Assembly: GCF_030272615.1 (NCBI RefSeq)
Contig: NC_081414.1
Location: 663,660,938-663,724,937 of the forward strand
Direction of reading: 5' to 3'
Source: Cryptomeria japonica
Taxonomy: Eukaryota > Streptophyta > Pinopsida > Cupressales > Cupressaceae
DNA: 64,000 nucleotides
This document shows, one piece after another, positions 34,959 through 47,099 of the stretch. The notes beneath the pieces are model-generated. The model did not search any database, was not told the DNA's origin, and saw only the letters and a list, made by a program, of their open reading frames with translations. The position numbers and the translations under genes were made by a program. Position 1 is the first letter of the stretch. Every line of letters starts with the position of its first letter.

Positions 34959-35176
34959 CACTTTTACAAATTCTGACAACGCATTTTCATAATAGAACAA
35001 TGCATTTAACATACAATTTAGCACATATACACTATGTAATGACATAATTGCATCACAAAACAATGCATTTACCATGCAGAGTAGCGCTTTTGAAGCACAT
35101 AACATCACATTTGCACAATAGTTTAGAGCATTTGTCATATCTGACAATGTGTTCACATAATTTTTTAGCGTATTTG
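34959..35176 (+). repeat. 21-bp-period degenerate array upstream of gag (array B)
   Basis: Core starts fall at 34959, 34980, 35001, 35022, 35043, 35064, 35085, 35106, 35127, 35148 and 35169: ten consecutive steps of exactly 21 bp. Nine positions match the (c/t)gcatttg/cgcttttg core well; 35043 and 35148 match weakly. Spacers are not conserved. Because 21 is a multiple of three, the minus strand has a 99-codon open frame (35249-34950) made of heptads like NALxxxx. Confidence 0.9.
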
Positions 35177-35560
35177 TTTTGGTGCGTTCAAAACAAAGAG
35201 TACTTCCCTTTGTCAATTGAAAGTTTTGAAAACAGTGCTGGATACCCATTTTCGAGAAGAACCAATTTCAACCATCATAGATTTTGCAACTGGTCAAACA
35301 AATAAGTTTCTTGAAAAATTCACCCAAAACAATAGATCACACGTAAGGTTATCCAAAATATTCATCTTTAACAAGTCTTAGATCCAAAATCTCAAGTGCG
35401 CAAAACAATTTTTCTTGATAAATTTAATCTTTCAAACATAGTTTCTCAACAAGATACATCATCCTTCATCATGAAACTTTAAGATCAGATTAACCTTGTT
35501 GATTGACTTGCACCTTGAACTTAGTATTATCAAAATTCTATCAAAAAACTTGCACTCACA

Positions 35561-37765
35561 TTGGGATCAAAAACTTGTCAATCATTACACGCATGTATGA
35601 CCATTTCGTGTCGTCTCAAGAAGAGGAAACTTAGTTATGAGGCACTCTTGAAAAAGAGAAGGTTTGTATACATAAACCTTAAAATTTTGTTGGAGTATTG
35701 CATATTCCTACACTATTTTTGTAACCATATATGTGGTTACAGGACAAAGTTTGACGAAGAAACCTTACAAGCACATGCTTTTGAATAAAGAAATGCTTTA
35801 TCTCAATGTACCAATAGAGGTGGTAGAATGAACTTAGCTTATTTTCCTGAACAATTGATCATCTATTGAGTTTCATCTAGAAAATTTAAACTTGGGAAGT
35901 TTCAAATCGAGCATATGTCAGTTTGGACTAGAGCTCAACATGAGCAATTGAGAAGACGATAAAAACAAATGGAAGAAGAAAATCCAATATTTCATCAATT
36001 TGGATACACAGATGTTGATGAAGAAGCAGTAAATAATACCATTAGATATCTTGAACAAGATTCCAGATTTGAAAAGTTAATAGAAAAACTCTTAGAAAAA
36101 GAAAAGCAAAAATATTTCCTAATGTTGGCAAATTCAGAAGTAAAATTGCCACAAGGTTTTAACATGGAAAGTTTGAAACAAGATACTGAAACAAGTCATA
36201 ATCAAAACACTAATGATCACAATGACGATGACGTGAATTGAGTAAACCACAAAGAAACAAGAAGAGATATGGAAGAAACAAGAAGAGATAGAGAAGAAAC
36301 AAGAGGAGATAGAACAAGAAGAGACCAAGATGATACAAGGAACCAAGATGAAACAAGAAGGGAGCATGGTGATAGAAGAACTTCTGAGGATGCAAGGAGA
36401 ACCCACGTTGATAATCCTCTTTTGACTCTCACTCAACAAATGCAAACTTTGCAACAACAAATACAAGATGTGCAGAATGGAACAAGTTCCAAGAAATATT
36501 CATTGGAGGACATCTTCCCATATCCTTTTGATAGGAGTTTGAACATGATACTATTCCCACAATATTGTGAAATTCCAAAATACAATAAATATGATGGGAA
36601 ATCTAATCCTCAAGATCATATTAGAGAATTTTGTACTATGAGTATGGAATTTGCACACAATGAAACCTATATGATGCATTTATTTCCTATAAGTTTGAGT
36701 GGGAAATCAATGGAATAGTTCTCCAAATTGCCATCTGGGATTAAATATTTTGAAGAACTTGTGAACAAATTCATCTCACAATACTCCTACAATATAAAAA
36801 ATGAGATAACAATGTTAAACCTATGCAACATCAAATAAAAGAATGGTGCATGCTTCATGGTCTATGCACATTGATGGAGATGATTGTTTAATAGGTACCC
36901 TAGAGATGTACCAAATCAAGAGAAAATGGATATCTTTATTAAGAATCCCACTAGTGAGATGAGTTATAGACTGAAGTTACAATGTCCTCCCATTTTTGCA
37001 AAAATGATTGAAAATGGTTTAAAGATAGAAGATGCTATGGTCAAGATAGGGGACTTGAAACTCTACAACAACAATAAAAACAATGGTAACAACAACAATA
37101 GCAGTAATAGCAACAACGATAAACAAAAAATTTGGATGAAGAACAAAAATGTTGCTAATGAAGGAGTATCTCATAACAGTGATGCCAAACCACAACAACC
37201 CATTTTCAATCTCTCAAGTCGAGCACCAGTAAAAAATCAAGAGAATACTAAACCAAAGTCCTTTTATTCCAACCCCTGCAGAAAATTTACAAACATTGGG
37301 GAACCATTGGAATTAGCTCTAAAAACACTTCTTGCAAACAAGTTAATCACATTACTAGAAGCAAGAGATTTTGAGCCTAAGGTCAAACCAAGTTGGTGGA
37401 ATGGAAATCATTTTTGTGATTTTCATAGAAATAAAGGACACCAAATGAATGATTGTCAAAGACTGAAACATATCATTCAAGACTTGATTAATGATGAGGT
37501 TATCATGGTGGATGTTCATAAAATGAATGAATCACACTTGGCATTCAAGACTCCACTCCCCAATTATGAAAAAGGTGGACCATCCAATCCACCAGATGAC
37601 AAGGGCAAAGAAAAGGTAAACTATACTTACACATATGACAATGTCGTGAATGTCATCATTGTTAAAGACAAAACACCTGCAAAACTAGTGAATGTAATTA
37701 TTCAAAGTAAGGCAAAGGTGACATTTCTAGATATTACAAACAATACAACATCCAATTTAAGATAG
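35561..37765 (+). pseudogene. gag region of Tat element 2
   Basis: Blocks: matrix-like N-terminus (KKRRFVYINLK ... GGRMNLAYFPEQL, to about 35870); acidic block 35969-36241 (SRFEKLIEKLLEKEKQKYF); a charged Arg/Asp/Glu repeat tract (36250-36400) absent from element 1; capsid of the Retrotrans_gag type, 36410-37060 (IPKYNKYDGKSNPQDHI, RLKLQCPPIFAKMIENG); an Asn-rich linker; and a variant zinc knuckle CDFHRNKGHQMNDC at about 37415-37456. Stops interrupt it, for example TAG at 36716, where element 1 keeps Trp. Confidence 0.85.
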
Positions 37766-37779
37766 TATAACTTAGTGGA

Positions 37780-38381
37780 TCAATAATAGAAAATACCCGC
37801 GCAAGTATCAATCTTAGAGCTCCTTAAGATCTCACTGATGCATAAGGAAATATTGGAAAGGGCTCTAGTGGAAACAACAATCTCTAAGGACTTGGATGCT
37901 GATCAATTTGAAAACATGGTGGGACATATCATAGCTCCTCATTGCTTATCATTCACAGAAAAATTATGATATATCATTGCAACATCCCCATAACACTCCC
38001 CTACAAATTGAAGTCACTATTCATACAACCTGTGTTAAAAGTGTTCTTATAGATGTAGGAGCTGGCTTAACCATTTGTGCATTAATTTTGATTAAAGCTT
38101 TGGGATATTAAAAAAAAGTAGTGGATCCTAAAAAGAAAATAAAAATCAAGGCCTATGATGAAGAAGAACACTCTTCTAGGGGAACAATGGTTTTACCACT
38201 CAAAGTAGGGCCAATTGAGAGAGATACAATTTGTCAAGTCTTGGAATTGAATTTACCTTACAAAATTATTTTGGGTAGACCATGGATTCATGATATGAAA
38301 GAAGTTCCTTCAACATATCATCAATGTGTCAAATTTCCTCATAATGGACAAGAAATAACCATATTAGTAGATTCCAGTTAG
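37780..38381 (+). pseudogene. Protease of Tat element 2, active site damaged
   Basis: The region aligns with the element 1 protease through DPKKKIKIKAYDEEEHSSRG, GPIERDTICQVLEL, IILGRPWIHDM and STYHQCVKFPHNG. The triad reads VLIDVGAG at about 38048-38071, so the Gly after the catalytic Asp has become Val. A stop and frameshift lie near 38108. It is inactive as read. Confidence 0.8.
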
Positions 38382-38540
38382 TATTGCAGCAATTTGAAAC
38401 CAACTCAAGATGCAAGGGTTCATTGAAACCAAGAAGCATTATCTCCTGCCAAAGTATCTCAAGAGACATCATTCACATCCACTTTAGAAAGTTTTGAGAA
38501 AAAACTAAAATTAAATGATGTAGGAATAGGAAAGTATTAT

Positions 38541-41500
38541 TTGCAAGTTTTACCAATTTATCCAAAGTCATATGGAAAACCAACAAATACAAAACCACAA
38601 ATCCAACAAAAACCTATTAAAATATTTGATGGAAAATTTATCAGAGTGGGAATATTATCTAAAGAAATTGAGGAAAAGGATATCCTTGATTGGCTCTATA
38701 AAGATGAAGAAGAAAACAGAGCAAAAACTTTAGATATCAGTATCCCCACAAAACAATATGGGAATGGATTTAGGATAATGCAGAGAATGAGATATCAAGG
38801 AAAATGTCTTATTGGTAAGCGTCATGTTGGTATTGTGTTATCATTGATGTCAACCGGTATAGGATGACTACTCGGTATGAGAGATGTATGTGCAACAATG
38901 TCATGGAGGAGTACAATATGAGATATCTTTGATATCACCTTATGTTGCAGAACATCGATAAGGTAAGGAAGAGAATGTCATTAAGATGAATGACCACTAG
39001 AGTCATTGGTACATAAGTTAGTGTTTGACTTGTGTATGGATGAAATTGATAGGTTACAGGTACAGTCTAACACTGGTAAGGAAAGGATGTAAACTGGTAA
39101 GCAATGTGTTGACAATGAGCAGGATGCTTGGATGTTGTTTGTGATGAAGAGGTAGAATGTTACCTAAATCACATCAACACCAGAGTATAAGGATGAATAG
39201 GTTACTGGTATGCTGAGAGGTTGCAAAACAACAGGACTCCCACCAAATGATGATGCAGTCACTATGTGAAGAGATGATTGACAGTGAATGTGCCCACATT
39301 GGATCACATGTGCCTATTTGAAGATGTGCTACACAAATAGGGAAGTCACATGAGTGCATTGCAGGATGCAGATGACAAGGTGTCACTCCACCGGTAAGTG
39401 GAGGTTATATCATATTATGCATATTATGCATTATAGTTCTGTGAGATAAGGAAGAAGAGGTAAAGGCAAGTGTTTGAAGGCTCACACCAGATCTACCAGT
39501 GAATCAAAGGAATGCCTCAAGTGCATGAAATTAGGGATATGAACTAGACCGACATATAAGGCATGTTGAGCTGCTAGAATAGATGAAGTGTGATGTGTTT
39601 GTCACTTTGAAAAACTGGTTGAGATATGGTCCAAATTTATCAGGAAGAAGGCAAGGTTGAGTAGATGCAGACAGAGGAAAATGGTTAGATTAAAGATGGA
39701 GTCTGTTAAAGATTGATGACATGGTGTCATCAAGGTGTTTACCGGTATGTATGTCCACTAGTAATAGGGACAAGGTGCAGATACAAAAGACTTCCCACCT
39801 AATGAGAATGAGAATGTTATGGATAGACATGTCTGGCGACCGGTTAAGGTGTTCCACCGATAGTTCAACAAAGAGAAGACATGAAGGTTGGTCGATATTA
39901 ATGGTAGATCTCGTAAGTCATGGGATGTTTCGTAGAGGTGTACGACTTGAGGTCTAGAGGAAAATAGAGAACCAACTCAGACTAATTGAGGAGATTGAGG
40001 TAGATGAAGGAAACCGTAAGACCAATCTTGGTGATTGACCAAGAAATTAGCTGACAGGGTAAAAAGTAGATTGCCAAAGCTAGAAGGTGTGATCAAGAAG
40101 AAATGACAATGGCGGTGATGTGCAAACAACTATCTGGGGGATCAGATCAGATAAGATCTTATTGGATTTGGTTTTCCTTGAGGTTGATGAGGAAACCCTA
40201 ACCACCTGTGATTTGAATTGGCTTTTGGCGGGAAAACTAGGGTATAAATGAGGAAGCCAAAATCATTAAAGGTTGCTATTGGATGAGAGAAGAGAGAGCT
40301 GCTATGAAGTGATTGAGTGCTGTATGAGAGAGTTAGATCAGTCAGAGGGAAAATAGCTAAAGATAACAGTGACTAAGGGAGTGAAGGTTAAACCGGTGAT
40401 AGGGTTTAATAGAGGGTTAACCGGTATGATTTGTGCAATCGGTAAAGCAGCTAGATTGTATCAGAGGAGATAACTAGTAAGTGCTTGTACCGATAGGAAG
40501 ATATCAGAGGGTACTGAAGAGCAGAGTAGTGAGGAGGAGAACTAGTAGAGAAAGAAGAAGAGTAGAGGTGAACTGATAGAGTTTACCGGCAATGCAATAG
40601 TAGATGAGAGTAGCAGAAGAGTGAGCCGGTGTAGTAGAGAAGGTTGAAAAACTCTTTTGTAACCAGGATATTACTTTTGTATTTGAATGTTCATTGTGGT
40701 CACTAAGTTGTAGCTCGGTGCAAGGGTTGTGGATCCTTTTGGTTGTAGACCATAAACAAGTCAGGGGTTGGTGCCATAAATCAGGGGTTGGTGTTCCTTG
40801 GGTTGGTGCCCTAAATATTGTAACATAGATTCATTGTGAGACTGGATTGGAGTAGTAGACTCCAACAACATTGCTCACCAAGGTTTTTCCCATCTTGGTT
40901 TTTTCTCATACATACTAGTGTTATGTGATGTCCCTTTGTGTGAATGCATTTGTGTTTAGTCTCCTCACTAACTAGTAAGTCTGCATTCAGTTAGATCTAT
41001 AAATTTGTATATGTTCATAAGGATAGTTAAAGGGTAAATTTTGAGAACCACTAATTCACCCCCTCTCAATGGTGCATTATGTCTAACATGTCAAGAAGGC
41101 ATCATAAAACCAATCAAACCGCACTCTCAACATGTTAAAGATAAATATAGACCTGGGTATGATCAACATACTAAATCTATACAAAAATGAGATCATCATC
41201 AAAATACACAATGGAGAAGAAAAGTAGTATGCAAATAATAATCATGGCAAGAGGTGATACATCAAACAACTAAAAAGACAAAGAGAGAACAAAAAGAAGA
41301 GGAATATGAGAAACAACAAGAATAACTTGCCATTCAAAGAGAGGAGGCTTCCTCTAAATAGATGCATCAAGTGCAAGCAAGTACATAACCTGATCAAGCC
41401 AATACATAATCAACAACAAAAAAAGCAGCTAGGAAACAAAGGGAAGAAGAATATGATCAACAACAAGAAGAAATTTCCATTCAAAGGGAGGAGTTTGTTT

Positions 41501-42830
41501 ATAAACAAATTCAAAGAGTGCAAGCAAGTGAAGAACCTGAATCAGAATAGGCAACAAAACTTGTATAAATTATCAGTGAACTCTTCTCACCATATAACAT
41601 CCCTGTCAGATATAGTGGTGTAGTCCTAGAAAGTGACTCTGAAACATACTCAGATGAGTATAAGTGGGATCCAATCTCACCATCTAGTGAAGATATAATA
41701 GGCTTAAGGAACAAGTAAGCTATTAAAGAATATGAGGTACCTTCCAAGAAACATAAAGAAGAGCTTGAAAAAATGCAAGAAGAAATCATAATCCAAATAA
41801 ATGAAGCATATTCTAGAAAACAGGAGGAAGAAAATAAGAGAAAACAAGAAGTCTCAATCCAAAAGATAGAAATGGTCACTACTCAATAGTCAGAAGAACA
41901 AAAGGACATGAGATCTCCCTCAATCTATAGTAAACAAGTACCAAACATGGGAAGAACCGTAGAAGAACTAATATCAAGCCAAGAAGGAGAAACAATAAGC
42001 CCAAAGGAATAAGAGTATGAAAGATGACAAGAAATTACAAGAAAAGAAGTAAAATCTCCTCAAATATGTCAAATAAAAGCAAGCAATAAAACTGATTCAA
42101 ATATTGAGATAGCTTCTGAAAAGGTGTGTTATCCAAAAGATATACAAATCAATATGATCCATTTGTTTGAGGGACAAACTTCAGCAAATAGACCACTTGA
42201 GGGTGAATCACAATTTACTCATTCTAACTTTGCTAGAGCTAATTGGAGAGCAATCGGGAGAGTATATCCTAAAGAGAGTGAAATCCTTAAATCGAATAAT
42301 ACACTTGAAAATTTTGACAATTATGTTATGACGATTGAAAATACATAAATTGATCAAGACTATGACTTACTCTTAATCCACCAAGAACTGATTGATTGGG
42401 AAAACAACGAAATCCATGAACTTGATACCTTTACAAAGTACTATACCATGTATGTATACCTTAATGCTATTGAAACTATAATACCAAAGAGATCTTCCAC
42501 GAATGAGTCAAATAATGCTTATTTTACTCAAGAGGGTGCCAAATCTTCTAGTCGCAAAAGTGAAATAATAAAACAAAGAACAAGGTGTATTGCTGAAAAC
42601 CATTTTATGGAAACATTAGATCAATCAAAATACAAAATAAAGGACTTATTTGATGGTGAAAACCTCCTTGAGATGCTAGAAGATGGAAGATTTGACACTC
42701 TTACCATAATATTTTCAAGAGAGATCAACTATTTCGATAGAACCCATAGAGGTAGTTAATATCGGTACTCCAAAGAGCCCTAAGATTCTTCATCTTGTAG
42801 AATATTTATCAAAACAAGAAAGATAGGAAT
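38541..42830 (+). pseudogene. Charged spacer of Tat element 2, interrupted by a solo LTR
   Basis: The left part, 38541-38819, has EIEEKDILDWLYKDEEE and SIPTKQYGNGFRIMQ, as in element 1. The right part resumes at 41094 and continues with Lys-rich and Glu-rich broken frames to about 42830, including the conserved LFSPYN block near 41580 and SNFARANWRAIGRVYPKE near 42230. Element 1 reads straight across the interruption, which confirms the solo LTR is a later insertion. Confidence 0.65.
38825..41088 (+). repeat. SIRE-type solo LTR, 2,264 bp
   Basis: It begins tgttggtat and ends gtctaaca, with 'attcaccccctctcaat' near 41053. The flanks cgtca (38820-38824) and tgtca (41089-41093) are a five-base target duplication with one C/T change. 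No gag-pol is present, so it is the product of LTR-LTR recombination. It has six exact ACCGGT hexamers and short repeats of 'caggggttggtg' at about 40765-40820. Confidence 0.85.
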
Positions 42831-43795
42831 TTACTGAGTTCTTCAAGAAGGCAAATCAATTTTGCTTGGTCATACGCTGATATGCTAGGACTTGATCCAC
42901 ATCTCATTATGCATCATCTCAATATCGCCGCAGGAGCCAAACTAGTTAAACAAAAACTTAGAAGGAAGCATCCTCATATTTCTCTTCTATTCAAAGAATA
43001 AATGAAGAAACTATTGGATGTAGGGTTCATAAGACCAGTCACATATCCAGAATGGGTGTCAACTATTGTGCCTGTATCAAAGATAGACAAAAGTATCATA
43101 GTGTGCATAGATTTTAGTGACTTGAATAAAGCATGTCCAAAGGATGACTTTCCATTACCAAACATTGAGATCATTGTAGATCTATCAGTAGGACATGAAA
43201 TGTTCTCCTTAATGGATGGTTTCTCAGGGTATAACCAAATAAAGATAGCTCTCGAAGATCAAGAGAAAAAATCTTTTACATGACCTTGGGTTACTTTCTA
43301 TTGGAACGTTATGCGATTTGGGCTCAAGAATGTTGGAGCTACATATCAAAGAGGTATGATAACCATTTTTTATGATATGATGCATACTTTCATGGAGGAT
43401 TATGTGGATGATATACTGGCAAAATCACATACAAGAGAAGAGCACTTGGAAATCTTAGACAAGATCTTTGATAGACTAGAACAATACAAATTGAGGCTGA
43501 ATCCAAAGAAGTGTTCTTTTGAGGTTACATCAGGTAAAATCCTAGGTTATATCATATCATATCATGGAATAGAAGTGGATCCAGAGAAAGTAAAAGCTAT
43601 CATGGAGATGGAATCCCCAAAGAAAATAATTCAATTACATTCTCTTCAAGGGAGATTGCAATCAATTAGGAGGTTTATATCTTAGCTAGCCGATCAATGC
43701 CATCCATTTACTCACTTGTTACACAAGAATGTTCCATTCAGATGGGATGATAAATGTGAGGAATCTTTCACACAAATCAACACTATCTAGTAAAT
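42831..43795 (+). pseudogene. Reverse transcriptase of Tat element 2
   Basis: It has SWSYADMLGLDPHLIMHH, AKLVKQKLRR, DFPLPNIEI, SLMDGFSGYNQIKIA, MRFGLKNVGATYQRGM and YVDD at 43401-43412, then connection blocks SLQGRLQSIRRFIS and HLLHKNVPFRWD. Stops at about 43000, 43280 and 43682 and a frameshift near 43790 break it. The polymerase active site can still be read. Confidence 0.88.
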
Positions 43796-43801
43796 CCACC
43801 A

Positions 43802-44694
43802 ATGCTAGAAACACCAATCAAAGGAAAACCATTGTTGCTATACATCTCGGCAATAGATGTATCATTAGGAGCTCTTTTGGTACAACATGACATCGAAGGA
43901 AATGAAAGAACAATATGTTATATTAGTAGAACCTTGGTAATTTATGAGTTGAACTACACAACAGTGGAAAAGACATGTCTAGTAGTGGTATTTGCAACTC
44001 AAAAATTGGACATTATATGCTTGCCCACTTTGTTAAGATAATTGTAAAGATTGATCCATTGAAGTATTTACTTAGTAAATAAATATTAACTAGTCCATTG
44101 GCTAAATGGGTCATGATATTAAGTGAATTTGATATTGAGTATTTTAATTGGAAAGCCATAAAAGGATAAGTAATTATAGATCAATTGGCTGAAGTACTCC
44201 TGCGTGATGATGCACCTTTACATATTGAGTTCCCTGATGTAGATGTTCTTACTATCAACATGAAGGATTGAGAGTTATTCTTTGATGACTCCTACACACA
44301 ACATGGATTAGGTGCATGAATCTTATTTATAACAACTCAGGGTCACACCATTTCTAAATCATATAGACTGTGCTTCCCATCTACAAACAATACTGCAAAG
44401 TATGAGGTGCTAGTCATTGGGATAAAAATGGTTATTGAATGGAACATCAAAGAATTACATGTCTATGGAGATTCACAACTAATAATCAATCAAATCAATA
44501 ATGAATATCAAACCAAGGATGATAAATTGATGCCCTACAATAAGTTGGTTGAATATTTCAAAGAACATTTTACTAAAATCAAATTTACTCAGATCCAAAG
44601 GAATGAGAATAAAGTAGCAGATGTCATGGCTACAATAGAATCTCTTTTGCTTAACCAAGAAAATCAAGAGCATTATGATTTCTTGGTGGAATAA
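43802..44694 (+). pseudogene. RNase H and archaeal-type RNase H of Tat element 2
   Basis: The first RNase H (43802-44041) has PLLLYISAIDVSLGALLVQHD. The second (about 44275-44650) has FFDDSYTQHG, VYGDSQLIINQINNEYQTKDD and NENKVADVMA. In the second, the catalytic Glu position reads NNTAKYEVLV, that is Lys instead of Glu; element 1 keeps Glu there. Stops occur at about 44038, 44269 and 44319. Confidence 0.82.
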
Positions 44695-44895
44695 ATCTTT
44701 TATCCTACCATTAATGCCCCAAATACCCAAATCATCTGCAACATATTTGGAACCGATGCCTCCCTATATGGCCAAACCTATCTATACCTAAAAGACAACA
44801 TCCTTCCCCCAAACTTATCTTGAAATTAGAAGCAAAAATTTATCCATCAATTAGCCTGTTATACCATTATTGCTGATATCCTCTATACGCAAGGC

Positions 44896-46017
44896 TTGGA
44901 TGGAACTCTCTTAAGGTGTCTTGACCATGAAGAATCTGAGAAATCTCTAAATAAAGTCCATGAAGGTATTTGTGGCACACACTCAAGTGGTCTTATGTTG
45001 GCCAAGAAACTCATTCGATTGGGGTATTGTTGGCCCACTATGGAAAGATATTCTTTTACATATGCTAAGAAGTGTAAAAAATATCATATTCATGGGAATC
45101 TCATTCATGCATCAGTGCAAGAACTGCATCCTCTAGTAGGATCATGGCCATTTTTTCAATGGGGACTAGATCTAGTGGGAAAGATAAATACTTCATCTTC
45201 TAATAGACACAAATTCATTTTGACTGCAACTGAATACTTCACTAAATGTATTGAAGTAGTACCCTTGACAACATAACAGGAAAACAAATCTCATCATTTA
45301 TCCCGAACTACCTAATCTGTCCCTATGGTGTTCCTATGATCATTATCACTAATAATGGATGACCTTTTAAAAATCAAGATGTGAAAGAACTATGTGAGAG
45401 ATTCTAGATCCAACGTAGGTTCTCAACACCATATTATCCACAAGCAAATGGTCAAGCCGAGGCATCAAATAAAATAATCCTCAAGATTCTGAAGAAGATA
45501 GTTGATAGGCCGGTAGGGACTGTCACTTTGAGTTGAACCCTGATCTATTGGCATATTGCACTAGAATTCATACACCAATGGGGGAAACTTTGTATTTCCT
45601 TGTGTATGGATCAGAATACTTCTTACGAGTTGAAGTAGAAATACCTTCTCTACAAATGTCATTGAAAGGACTTAGCGCAGAAGAAGAATAGAGAGTTCTA
45701 GGCTACAAGAATTAGAACTGATACAAGAACGTCACCAAAATGCTTCAAATCATTTGAAGGTATATCCGAAGAGAATGGAAAGAAGCTACAATCACAAGTT
45801 CAAGACCAAAGTATTTCAGATAGGAGATCTAGTTCCGAGAGAAAATCCATGCAACCAAAAAGATGGAGAGAAAAAGGGAAAATTTGAGCCAAACTGGTTG
45901 GGTCCTTTTGTCGTGGTAGCAGCATATGGATTAGGAGCATACAGATTGTCTATACTAGAGGGTGAATGGTTTGATGAACCTAACAACACCATGCATCTCA
46001 AGAAGTTCTATGCTTGA
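44896..46017 (+). pseudogene. Integrase of Tat element 2, catalytic site mutated
   Basis: The zinc region reads HEGICGTHSSG ... KKCKKYHIHG, with the second Cys of the CxxC pair replaced by Tyr. The core begins WGLDLVGKI. The second catalytic Asp codon is AAT (Asn) at 45351-45353, where element 1 has ITDNG. The Glu context (NGQAEASNK) remains at about 45450. The C-terminus (FQIGDLVPRENP ... MHLKKFYA) ends at 46017. Several frameshifts are present. Confidence 0.85.
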
Positions 46018-47099
46018 AATATCATCAAAAAACCATAAAAAGTATATTTGAAGAAAAATCCAAGAAATAATACAAAAGAGAAAATCCTATAAGTAAAAAA
46101 AAAGAGAAAATACAAATATAGTGAAAACAATGAAAAAAAGTGAAAAAATTCAAATATAAGGAAAAATGCAATAAATTTAGATGGTAAAAACTTGAAAAAA
46201 GGTTCTATCTAATAGTTGGCTCTTCTATCTATGAGTTCTCTTTTTTCTTTTGTATCCATTTGACCTAAGCCATCAGTAGAAATCTGCAACTCACAAAGCT
46301 TATCAAACATGGACATACTTAGCGTAGTCATTGTCCTTTCTTATTTGAATAGTTATCTACATTGTATCTCACCATGGTTTGGATCATCATTGTACATCCA
46401 TAATAAATTTTGTTTCTTGTTGGGGGAAAAAATCTTGAACTTAGTTGGGGCAACATTGAAATCTAGAAAATCCAAAAACATCAGAAAAATTAGAAAACTA
46501 AAAAAATAAAAAAAAAACAATAAGATTTTGAAATAGATGACAAGTGGTAAGGCAACAAGGCTTAAACAATATCAGGATATCCAACAAATCGAATCATGAA
46601 ACTTAGAATTTGGAGATTCAACAAGCAAGTGACAACACATTCAACAATCATTAATTGGGATGATTATATCTATTTTGACTAAGAGAACATACATGTGACA
46701 TGCATGATTCAATGTTTGAAATCTTGACTTTCGCTAATCATGTACCTTATGCAACTCGATGACGTTCAAGAATAGAGAGGATATGATGGGGCATGGTTAT
46801 TTTTCTTTGTCTAGTACTATTTGTGGTTTATCTTTTAGTAATGTATGTACTTGTCTAAGGACATGATTGACAAAAGATCATTGAGGACGTGTCAAGTCAT
46901 ATATGGAAGGGGATAATCCTTGTCTGTTATGCAAGAAATACTCAGGTCATCTTGGTTTCTTGTAGCTAGATGCTTGCATTAACTTGCTATATCAAAATCC
47001 AAGTAAGAAGTAATCAGGTCATCTCGAATCCTTATATCAAGATGCTTGTATTTTTTACAACATTTTAAAATCTCAATGATGAATTTAGTGTTGTTTCAA
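46018..47099. other. Downstream of integrase in element 2, no gene seen
   Basis: The first 200 bp are A-rich (long aaaaagagaaaa words). I find no domain. It corresponds in position to 2661-3575 of element 1. Confidence 0.45.

Noticed and set aside
33691-35176. 21-bp arrays as a CRISPR array or ordinary minisatellite
   Set aside because: The conserved core is only about 8 bp, the unit is too short for CRISPR, the genome is a plant's, and spacers show no unit-wide similarity as a minisatellite would.
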